Origin: Proteiniphilum sp. UBA4977
Lineage (GTDB): Bacteria; Bacteroidota; Bacteroidia; Bacteroidales; Dysgonomonadaceae
Assembly: GCA_002398565.1 (NCBI GenBank)
Contig: DGZP01000090.1
Span: forward strand, 1 to 6,049
DNA length: 6,049 nt
Direction: 5' to 3'
Of this stretch, positions 1 to 6,049 are shown in pieces (the stretch's first letter is position 1; each line of letters begins with the position of its first letter). The translations under genes were made by a program, and so were the position numbers. The notes beneath the pieces are model-generated. The model did no database searches, was not told where the DNA came from, and was given only the letters and a program-made list of their open reading frames with translations.

Positions 1-2283
1 CTCATGCAGGTCGAGATCAGTTTTATTTTCCATCCCTTGGACCCGATAGTACCGCCGAACCTTATCGTATTCATGTTCCACCCATCCGGGAGGGGCAATT
101 CCATCCTTTTTCCCATGCTCCACCATAAATGGACGCGGAAATATGAGCATATTGGCCATCTCTGCATATTCCATCGTATGTCCCCTGTTCCACATAGGCA
201 TTTCGGAATCAACGTGGAATACAAAGCTTGTGGGATAGTAAACCGATGATTCTTTCCTCGCACTCTCATTGAAGTAGGCACAATTAATGCTCAATGCATA
301 TTCCGGTAACATGGACGCGATCAGTGAAGCAGCCTGCCCTCCAATACTTTTGCCGTAAAGGCCAACTCGTTCCGTATCCATAAAGGGAAGTGTACGAAAC
401 CAGCGGAAGAGTTGCTGATGTTGACGGCCTATAGTTGACCAGAGAGTGTTTTTTGCAGGCCTGGCAATACGGTCGATCCACCTGAAGCGTGTTTCCCCTG
501 TCCAATTCCCGAAAGGAGTAAAGACTACAAAACCTTTTTCCGCCAACCTGCGAGCGATTCCATAGTAGCTGCCATCCTCATCAAGAGCTGTGTAAGGGTT
601 ACCCCCTCTCCCATGCTGCATCACGACTACCGGCCTCTTCTCTCCTTTTTGTATTCCTTTGGGCACAGTCAGTACGCCCCACATCTCAATATGCGGAAGA
701 ACATCAATCAGTACTTCATAACACGTGTAAGTATTCCGGTCCTCCACAAGCTTCGTCCTGGGATTTACCGGCAACAGCGTATCCTGTGTCCATCCAACCA
801 TCTCTTCTTTGAAAAAATCACGCTGCTTTTCCTGTCCCCATTCAAGGCTACTTTTTACAAACTCATTCCTTATGTACTCACTATCTCTTAACAGCAGTTG
901 AGTATGGCCAACCATCTGTTCAACCATGCGGCCCATTCTGGCGGCATAGTCAAATTCCTGCCGGGAATCTGCAGGTATTTTATCCGACAAGGGCAAAGGT
1001 TGGCCATTACCCATCATCAGCATGAAACTATTCATTGCCTTGGAGGAGCCAAAAGGCACGGTCTCATCATTTTGGCCACTGACCAGGATCCTCTCTCCGA
1101 TGCGGGTTCCTGTCAGGCAAGATATGCGATTAAACTCCGACTCCACATCTGCAAAGGAATGAGTCCACAAATCTGCAGGCGGCTCAATTTTGTTACCGTC
1201 GTTGCGCTGCTGATTGTAAGACGGCACTTTGCTGTATTCAACGACCAGTGAACGTGGCGCTATAAGGCTTGCAATCTCTGCGTCCCCAAACTCCTTCAAC
1301 AATCCCCATATATTGCGATAAACAGGTTCTTTCCAGATATCTTCACGGGGCGCAAAATAACCACTCACGAGAACAGCATCGACACGTGTATCGAGTGCTG
1401 CGGTGTAAAAAGCGAGCAATCCTCCTTCTCCGTAACCAGCCAGGCCTATTTTCACCTCTTTTCCCATGCTTTGAAACCAGTCAACAACAGCCTCTAACTT
1501 CTGGATTTCATAACCGGCTACTGTACGTCCCATCTCATAAGCCTGAGCGTATATCCATGACCTGGACGTCCGATCAGTACCGCGAGACCACCTGTTTGTG
1601 CGGTCTATGATTACCGGAACAACTACGGTATAACCGTTTTCAGCCAAACGCCGCGCATACTGGGAATTTCTGTCAACACCCTCCTTTAATCCTACAAGGG
1701 ATTCCGGCTCCTGATCGGCATCAGGAATTGCAATAACAGCACCCTTGGATTTTCCTTTCGGTTCCAGTAAAATTCCTTCACCGTAAATTTTTCGAGGAAC
1801 GTCAAGCTCTGGCCATTTCTGTAAAGGAGGACGGGGAGATATTTCCTTTAATACGGACCAATGTATTTCACTCACCACGTACCTATCTGTTTCAGCAATT
1901 TTATTTTTCTTCTCCATTGACACCGGTTCGCGTTGGTCAACAGCACCCAGCATATTTCTAAAACGGGTTCTGTTGAATTTTACAGAACGGCTATACTCTT
2001 CTGCTGAAGAGAGATTTCTTTTCCAGTAATCTCCTCTTTGAGGTTTCAGCGATTTCAGCCTTTCCTCATGATATATGCGTACTCCGTCAATTATATCTTC
2101 CCAGACCACCACTCTATCCAGTAACGCGGTATTGGGCAGATGATCGGCAACTTTTTCACTTTCCATACCCCTGTCTCTCAATCCGTCTTTTGTTGCTCCA
2201 CCTAACTCAACCGAGAACCCAAGACTTGTTTTTGAGAAGAAAAAAATTAGTCCTATCAGTAAAACAGCTTTAAATTTATGCAT
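1..2283 (-). CDS. Secreted tandem alpha/beta-hydrolase (acetylxylan esterase / dienelactone hydrolase-like), partial at C-terminus
   Basis: This frame is open without a stop from an ATG at 2283 to the left edge, giving 761 codons; the stop lies outside the window. Residues 1-24 (MHKFKAVLLIGLIFFF, then SKTSLGFS) look like a Sec signal peptide, so the mature protein is probably periplasmic or surface-exposed. An in-frame ATG at 2292 would add three residues; neither start has a Shine-Dalgarno site. Two alpha/beta-hydrolase domains follow. Domain 1 (about 150-430) has a beta-strand at GAVIAIPDAD (181-190), an elbow reading Gly-Tyr-Gly-Glu-Gly-Gly with Gly285 in the nucleophile position, and a GQNDETVP acid segment (Asp406). 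Domain 2 (about 535-761) has an HGRGGN oxyanion-type motif (557-562), an intact Gly-Lys-Ser-Ile-Gly-Gly elbow (Ser646) and a likely acid Asp727. The catalytic His should be at or just past the edge, where the sequence ends in LHE. The family includes carbohydrate deacetylases and other esterases; the substrate cannot be told. It lies 267 bp downstream of the oxidoreductase gene and may have its own promoter. Confidence 0.9.
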   Translation of the reverse strand, partial: MHKFKAVLLIGLIFFFSKTSLGFSVELGGATKDGLRDRGMESEKVADHLPNTALLDRVVVWEDIIDGVRIYHEERLKSLKPQRGDYWKRNLSSAEEYSRSVKFNRTRFRNMLGAVDQREPVSMEKKNKIAETDRYVVSEIHWSVLKEISPRPPLQKWPELDVPRKIYGEGILLEPKGKSKGAVIAIPDADQEPESLVGLKEGVDRNSQYARRLAENGYTVVVPVIIDRTNRWSRGTDRTSRSWIYAQAYEMGRTVAGYEIQKLEAVVDWFQSMGKEVKIGLAGYGEGGLLAFYTAALDTRVDAVLVSGYFAPREDIWKEPVYRNIWGLLKEFGDAEIASLIAPRSLVVEYSKVPSYNQQRNDGNKIEPPADLWTHSFADVESEFNRISCLTGTRIGERILVSGQNDETVPFGSSKAMNSFMLMMGNGQPLPLSDKIPADSRQEFDYAARMGRMVEQMVGHTQLLLRDSEYIRNEFVKSSLEWGQEKQRDFFKEEMVGWTQDTLLPVNPRTKLVEDRNTYTCYEVLIDVLPHIEMWGVLTVPKGIQKGEKRPVVVMQHGRGGNPYTALDEDGSYYGIARRLAEKGFVVFTPFGNWTGETRFRWIDRIARPAKNTLWSTIGRQHQQLFRWFRTLPFMDTERVGLYGKSIGGQAASLIASMLPEYALSINCAYFNESARKESSVYYPTSFVFHVDSEMPMWNRGHTMEYAEMANMLIFPRPFMVEHGKKDGIAPPGWVEHEYDKVRRYYRVQGMENKTDLDLHE

Positions 2284-2333
2284 AATAAACATATAAATTT
2301 TTGTACCTAAACAGGATAAATGAGCGTTATCCG

Positions 2334-2417
2334 CACCGATTTTCAGAAACAGAACCCCCAAGAGAGGAAAAGAGCAAGACCCCTATTCCCCATGTTGACA
2401 CATCGGTTTTCTGAAAA
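2334..2417. repeat. Pair of imperfect 17-bp direct repeats with palindromic core, possible operator
   Basis: Two related elements lie between the oxidoreductase and hydrolase genes: CACCGATTTTCAGAAAC at 2334-2350 and CATCGGTTTTCTGAAAA at 2401-2417, matching at 13 of 17 positions and starting 67 bp apart. Each is centred on a near-perfect or perfect odd palindrome of the form TTTTC-W-GAAAA. Paired palindromes upstream of a gene suggest a dimeric regulator binding site for the hydrolase, but this is inference. The rest of the 267-bp gap (2284-2550) shows no clear terminator, no convincing Bacteroidota-type promoter and no small gene that I can support. Confidence 0.35.
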
Positions 2418-2550
2418 TTTTAGATGATTATGACCAGAATCAGCCAGACTTTAAACCTAATGGTATTACTTGCCTTTGCGGGATGGATGAAACAACGCAA
2501 AATGCTTTTTGTTTGATTTTCTGACGACAACCAGTCCTGTCAAAAATGAA

Positions 2551-3957
2551 TTATATTTTCCAAGGTTCTCTGTATTCGTATGAGAGATAATTGTTAGCCT
2601 CATTGCAGTTAATAAACCGTTCCTTCAGTCCATCCCATTCCAGGCGTTTTTTTGTCTGCATGGCAATTGTAGCAAGATGTGCAAGGGTTGTGGAACGATG
2701 TCCGATTTCTAAGGTAGCCCACGGCTCCTTTCTCGATTTTACACAATCCAGAAAGTTGCGGATGAGGCTAAAAGTACTGTTCTTATAGCTGCCATCAATC
2801 AGTAAAGTATCGTCCTTGTCCAAAGAGAACTCTTCGGCCGCCATCAACTCTTTCCATGTCTGAAACTGACCAGCTTTTGTCGGGACGATCTTATAATCGT
2901 TTTCTCCGGTATACAGTGTTCCCTTGGTTCCCCTCAACTCCAAAAATCCGGACGGGATAAAAGAACCGCTGCTGGCTTCCAGTATGCTGACTGTGACCAA
3001 TGCTCCAGAACCGAATTCATACGTCACGTGCATGGTGTCAGGAATGGTACGATCATCGTCAATAACGAATTTTCCTCCATGGGCACTTACCGCAACAGGT
3101 GCCTCCTCATCGAGTAGCCATCGGATCAGATCGAGATAATGTATTCCATTGTTGGAGATCTGATTGGCAAAATCCTCCCACCAACGAAACATGTAGGGAG
3201 CAATATTATATTGGTAAGGCCTGTATGCCCTGGGACCAAGCCACATATTCCAATCAAAGTCTGCCGGCGGAGTCTCTGCCTGCTTTTTCCCAATACCATT
3301 GGGGTACATATTGCTCACATGACAGGCTTGAGCGAAGGTAACTTTTCCTATTTTCCCTCCCGGAATCTCTTTGGCAAGTTTTTGGAAGGTAGGAGCCCCT
3401 CTTCGATTAAGCCCCACGGTTACCACTTGTTGGCTCTTTTTTCCGATCTCGACCATTCTTCGTCCCTCGGAGATTGTTTTAGAGAGAGGCTTCTCAACAT
3501 AAACATCTTTTCCAGCCTGAATGGCATCTATTGTTTGAAGTGCGTGCCAGTGATCGGGTGTAGCGATACACACAGCATCAATATTCTTATCCTCCAGCAA
3601 CTTTCTGTAATCGGTATATTGTTTCACATTTCGGGAAAAGTTCTCTCCCATTTGAGGAATTCTCGATCCCATATCTTTAGTATAGCGAGGGTCTACCTGT
3701 GAATAATCACGGGTAATATAAGGTTTATAAACATCGCACAATGCGGCTACTTCACAATCGGGCTGTTCCATAAACAGATGCAGCAGTTGTGTTCCCCGGT
3801 TTCCAACACCGATAAAACCGGTACGCACCCGGTCATTGGCTCCCATGATTTTCTTATCCCGGTCTACAATCGGAAAACCTTTCTGACCAATTGTTACCCC
3901 TGCAAGCGCCAGGGAAGATTTTTTTATAAACTCTCTTCTGGATTTCTTGTTTTCCAT
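2551..3957 (-). CDS. Tat-exported Gfo/Idh/MocA family NAD(P)-dependent oxidoreductase
   Basis: This is a complete 468-residue protein (ATG at 3957, TAA at 2551). Its N-terminus carries a twin-arginine motif, SRREFIKK (6-13), followed by a short hydrophobic stretch, so export in folded form with bound cofactor is predicted. The Rossmann domain has GFIGVGNRG with the dinucleotide glycines at 50-55, a CDVY strand end (74-77), ATPDHWH (132-138) and the family hallmark EKP (155-157). The C-terminal alpha/beta domain has PDxDWxxWLGP-like sequence around 230-242 and NNGIHYLDL (269-277), with His273 a likely catalytic-site residue. These features fit oxidation or reduction of a sugar, sugar derivative or polyol. 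Retention of EKP argues against the GH109 glycosidase branch, where that motif is altered. The start lies 12 bp after the upstream enolase-superfamily gene stop, so the two are almost certainly one transcript. No Shine-Dalgarno is visible. The substrate is not identifiable. Confidence 0.95.
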   Translation of the reverse strand: MENKKSRREFIKKSSLALAGVTIGQKGFPIVDRDKKIMGANDRVRTGFIGVGNRGTQLLHLFMEQPDCEVAALCDVYKPYITRDYSQVDPRYTKDMGSRIPQMGENFSRNVKQYTDYRKLLEDKNIDAVCIATPDHWHALQTIDAIQAGKDVYVEKPLSKTISEGRRMVEIGKKSQQVVTVGLNRRGAPTFQKLAKEIPGGKIGKVTFAQACHVSNMYPNGIGKKQAETPPADFDWNMWLGPRAYRPYQYNIAPYMFRWWEDFANQISNNGIHYLDLIRWLLDEEAPVAVSAHGGKFVIDDDRTIPDTMHVTYEFGSGALVTVSILEASSGSFIPSGFLELRGTKGTLYTGENDYKIVPTKAGQFQTWKELMAAEEFSLDKDDTLLIDGSYKNSTFSLIRNFLDCVKSRKEPWATLEIGHRSTTLAHLATIAMQTKKRLEWDGLKERFINCNEANNYLSYEYREPWKI

Positions 3958-3969
3958 AACTGATAGTGA

Positions 3970-5415
3970 TTATTTAAATTTGTTGTTGAATATTTCTTCA
4001 TAATAAGGAATTGGGTCAAAAATACCTCCTCCACGCATGTAAAAAGACTCAGAGGTATGATAAAACCCCTTTTCCATCTGTCGCCACGGTTCTTTGTAGA
4101 AGGGGGTTCTTTGTTCCATGGAACGCCAATTAACATAATTCTGGTGTCCGTTGCTTTCCATCAGGCCGATCTGATCCAAACCTGGAAAAGGTTTCAGCCG
4201 TGCGGCCACATTTTTGTTCCATTCTACCAAAACAGGATTGACTGTCAAATCTGCACAGAAGCAGGGGATGGAACGATCTGAAGCGGCTTTAGCAATCTTC
4301 ATCGTCATACTCAGTGTTTTTGCAATGGGCTTTAGTGCTACAGCTTTATAGCCCATTGCAATGCGCTGTACAGTGTCGGCTTCGGTATGGGCTGTCTCAT
4401 CGGCAGCAAGGCGTACAGGAATATCCGAAACATCCATCTCGCAATTTTCAGGAAACGGTTCTTCAACGATAGCAATCTGATCAAATGCTCCGATCTTTTT
4501 AGCATGGTCCAGAAACCTCAAAAAGGTTTCTTTTTCCTCATAACGTCCATTGGCATCAAAATAATAAGGAATCTTTCCCGACTGGGTGTATGGAGTCCGG
4601 ATATCTTTGAGTACGTTGTGTATTTCCGTTAGGCGCTCCGTATCTTTTTGCAGCATTTCCTGCTGGCTTCCTGCTTGTCCGATTTTGATCTTCATAAAGA
4701 AATAGCCTTGCTGTACTTGCGAACGGATATCCAAAGTATTCACATTATAAGAGATCAATGGAATGGCCGCTACCCTCTCGTGTTTTTCCGAAAAAGCGGA
4801 ACTATATTCACGGGGAATCAATTGGTCAAAGTTACGGATGCCATTTTCTTTGGCATAAAGGAGCCAGAGGGCATTATCTACCGAAACCAGAGCATTGAGA
4901 GCAAAAGTTTTGCGCAAAGAGGAGTTGCCGGTGATTCTGATTCCGTATTGATAGATCTCCCAATAGAGGGAGTCGATCAGGTCCACGGGGGATGTATAAG
5001 ATGTATTCTTAAGCATCTGGAGAGCACGCTCAGTAAGCAAATACATCAATGCATTGCCTCCACTTTCAGAGTATGAGGAGAAAATCCCGGCATCGGACCA
5101 CAATACACTCTGTGTTCCAAGACCGATTGCATGATTTCCGGAATCAGCCCTCAGGTAGCTGACAGGCTGCCACAATTCCGACAGATACCCTCCCTTAAAG
5201 CCGAAGGGTGAAATCAACGGTTCCCTTTCAAAATATGAATCTACGCTTTCAATCCGGATTGATTTTGAGCGTGTTTTTCCTTCAGGGTAGAAATTATTAT
5301 TAAAACGTGCAGCTCTGGTATCCATACTGAAAAAAGAAGGTTCATAAAGGAATAAGCTTCCTAACGACAAAATACTTTTTCTAAGAAATTGGCGACGACC
5401 CGGCTCATCCATCAT
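3970..5415 (-). CDS. Tat-exported enolase-superfamily protein (mandelate racemase / muconate lactonizing enzyme-like)
   Basis: This is a complete 481-residue protein (ATG at 5415, a second ATG directly after it, TAA at 3970). A twin-arginine motif, GRRQFLRK (6-13), precedes a hydrophobic stretch. A capping domain (about 53-215) is followed by a (beta/alpha)7-8 barrel with the superfamily landmarks in order: MKIKIG with Lys242 and Lys244 (KxK), Asp287 in YYFDANGRY, Glu318 in VEEPF, Asp339 in LAADE, and Lys362 in LKP. These give three acidic Mg-binding residues with lysines on both faces, the muconate lactonizing enzyme / dipeptide epimerase arrangement. The family abstracts a proton alpha to a carboxylate, leading to racemisation, epimerisation, dehydration or cycloisomerisation. 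About 60 residues follow the last barrel strand (LMESNGHQNY, 418-427), making it longer than the usual roughly 360-400 residues. Tat export is unusual, as characterised members are mostly cytoplasmic. It is the first gene of a tight pair with the oxidoreductase. The exact reaction is unknown. Confidence 0.93.
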   Translation of the reverse strand: MMDEPGRRQFLRKSILSLGSLFLYEPSFFSMDTRAARFNNNFYPEGKTRSKSIRIESVDSYFEREPLISPFGFKGGYLSELWQPVSYLRADSGNHAIGLGTQSVLWSDAGIFSSYSESGGNALMYLLTERALQMLKNTSYTSPVDLIDSLYWEIYQYGIRITGNSSLRKTFALNALVSVDNALWLLYAKENGIRNFDQLIPREYSSAFSEKHERVAAIPLISYNVNTLDIRSQVQQGYFFMKIKIGQAGSQQEMLQKDTERLTEIHNVLKDIRTPYTQSGKIPYYFDANGRYEEKETFLRFLDHAKKIGAFDQIAIVEEPFPENCEMDVSDIPVRLAADETAHTEADTVQRIAMGYKAVALKPIAKTLSMTMKIAKAASDRSIPCFCADLTVNPVLVEWNKNVAARLKPFPGLDQIGLMESNGHQNYVNWRSMEQRTPFYKEPWRQMEKGFYHTSESFYMRGGGIFDPIPYYEEIFNNKFK

Positions 5416-5449
5416 ACTTTTATATCATTTAACATTAGATAAGCTTTAT

Positions 5450-5478
5450 GCAATGTAAGTAAAACACTCTGTCACAAA
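5450..5478 (-). promoter_or_regulatory. Candidate Bacteroidota-type promoter for the enolase/oxidoreductase pair
   Basis: On the minus strand a TTTG (5475-5478) is followed after 17 bp by TACATTGC (5450-5457), a partial match to the TAnnTTTG -7 element of Bacteroidota housekeeping promoters. Transcription would begin about 30-40 bases before the ATG at 5415. The -7 match is imperfect, and the sequence is AT-rich enough for such matches to arise by chance. The alternative is read-through from the M20 gene 121 bp upstream, as no clear terminator separates them. Confidence 0.3.
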
Positions 5479-5536
5479 ATTAAAGAACCGTTAATTCATA
5501 AAGCAGCAGTTTCCGCATTTCTTATCTCAAAAAACG

Positions 5537-6049
5537 TCAAACATCAAGGTACTTCAAAACAATATACGCCATTAGCCCCATTCCCGTTTCCACAGCGTTT
5601 TCATTGATATCGAACACAGAGGTGTGAAGCGACAAAGATTCCCTACCCTCTTCCCCTACTCCAAGCAAATAAAAAAATGAATCAACAACTTCAGAATAAT
5701 AAGAGAAATCTTCTGAAGCCATCCATATGTCACATTCCTCAACCTGTTGTTTTCCAAGATATTCCTCCATGAACTTCTCAATTGTTTCAACTACGGAGGC
5801 GGGATTGTATAACGAGGGATACCCGTTTCTTATATTGACTTCACAAGTGCATCCCAGACCTTCTGTCACAGATTCTGTTAATTGACGTATCTCTTGCAGC
5901 GCTTTTTGCCTCCATTTCTCATCCATTGTCCGAAACGTACCTTCTAACAGTATTTCATCAGGAATAATATTTATGGTCCCGTTTGCTTGAAATTTGCCAA
6001 AAGATAAAACGGACGGGATAGCCGGATTATTTTTCCGGCTTATCAATTG
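5537..6049 (-). CDS. M20-family amidohydrolase / metallopeptidase, C-terminal fragment
   Basis: The frame runs in from the right edge and ends at a TGA at 5537, showing the last 170 residues. The first visible codons read Gln-Leu-Ile-Ser-Arg, matching the 'LQQ-(I/L)-(I/V)-SR' helix inside M20D proteins (HipO / IAA-amino acid hydrolase group), so the TTG at 6046 is an internal Leu and not a start. The fragment holds most of the dimerisation domain (GTINIIPDEILLEGTFRT, visible residues 24-41) and returns to the catalytic domain with a Ser-Glu-Asp-Phe metal-site motif (112-115) and the C-terminal metal-ligand His142 in SLHTSVFDINE. Members cleave amide bonds of N-acyl amino acids or small peptides using a di-metal centre. 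The N-terminal metal ligands and catalytic Glu lie outside the window, as does any signal peptide, so location in the cell cannot be judged. It lies 121 bp upstream of the enolase-superfamily gene on the same strand and may or may not share its transcript. Confidence 0.92.
   Translation of the reverse strand, partial: QLISRKNNPAIPSVLSFGKFQANGTINIIPDEILLEGTFRTMDEKWRQKALQEIRQLTESVTEGLGCTCEVNIRNGYPSLYNPASVVETIEKFMEEYLGKQQVEECDIWMASEDFSYYSEVVDSFFYLLGVGEEGRESLSLHTSVFDINENAVETGMGLMAYIVLKYLDV

Noticed and set aside
284..1610. Several open frames on both strands within 284-1610 (for example plus strand 898-1251 and 1269-1610, minus strand 284-505)
   Set aside because: They lie wholly within the long minus-strand hydrolase frame, which has recognisable domains; their translations look like no known family.
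1..2283. Possibility that the left 2.3 kb is non-coding or a decayed pseudogene
   Set aside because: Reading the minus strand codon by codon from 2283 gives no stop or frame change; both domains' motifs stay in one frame to the edge.
2520..2545. Possible terminator hairpin after the oxidoreductase gene (GACA...TGTC)
   Set aside because: The stem is only about 4 bp with an 8-base loop and no T run follows on the minus strand.
3139..3702. 187-codon plus-strand open frame
   Set aside because: It is antisense to the oxidoreductase gene, whose motifs are unambiguous; the translation has no recognisable features.
2551..3957. GH109-type glycosidase as identity of the Gfo/Idh/MocA protein
   Set aside because: It keeps the EKP motif at 155-157, which, as I recall the family, GH109 enzymes have replaced, and the C-terminal domain fits ordinary oxidoreductases better.
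4648..5076. 142-codon plus-strand open frame
   Set aside because: It is antisense to the enolase-superfamily gene and has no family resemblance or start signal.
6044..6046. TTG as the start codon of the M20 gene
   Set aside because: The frame is open to the edge and the residues around it match an internal M20 segment, so the gene begins outside the window.

Overview
The window looks like chromosomal DNA from a member of the Bacteroidota, possibly an environmental or gut-type polysaccharide degrader. This is an inference from several things. Base composition is moderate to AT-leaning. No start codon has a recognisable Shine-Dalgarno sequence. One candidate promoter resembles the TTTG / TAnnTTTG type of that phylum. 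Finally, small Tat-exported oxidoreductases of the Gfo/Idh/MocA family, next to secreted alpha/beta hydrolases, are characteristic of Bacteroidota and Planctomycetota genomes. The exact genus cannot be read from the sequence.

All four genes lie on the minus strand, so transcription runs from right to left. In that order they are: (1) the C-terminal part of an M20-family amidohydrolase/peptidase, cut by the right edge (5537-6049); (2) a 121-bp gap with a weak promoter candidate; (3) a 481-residue enolase-superfamily protein with a twin-arginine signal (3970-5415); (4) after only 12 bp, a 468-residue Gfo/Idh/MocA oxidoreductase, also with a twin-arginine signal (2551-3957); (5) a 267-bp gap carrying two copies of a palindromic 17-bp element; (6) a large secreted protein with two tandem alpha/beta-hydrolase domains, at least 761 residues long and cut by the left edge before its stop codon (1-2283). 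There are no RNA genes, mobile elements or CRISPR arrays, and nothing convincing on the plus strand.

The clearest unit is the enolase-superfamily/oxidoreductase pair, which is almost certainly co-transcribed and whose two products are both predicted to be exported folded through Tat. Both are usually cytoplasmic enzyme types, so a periplasmic dehydration/epimerisation plus redox step on a sugar, sugar acid or acyl-amino acid is the natural inference; the substrate is unknown. The downstream hydrolase, with a Sec-type signal peptide, could release substrate by de-esterification. Its first domain has Gly where the catalytic Ser is expected, while its second domain keeps a normal Gly-Lys-Ser-Ile-Gly elbow. 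Nothing here amounts to a clearly new system. The most interesting points are the exported enzyme pair, the half-degenerate tandem hydrolase and the paired palindromic sites between them.
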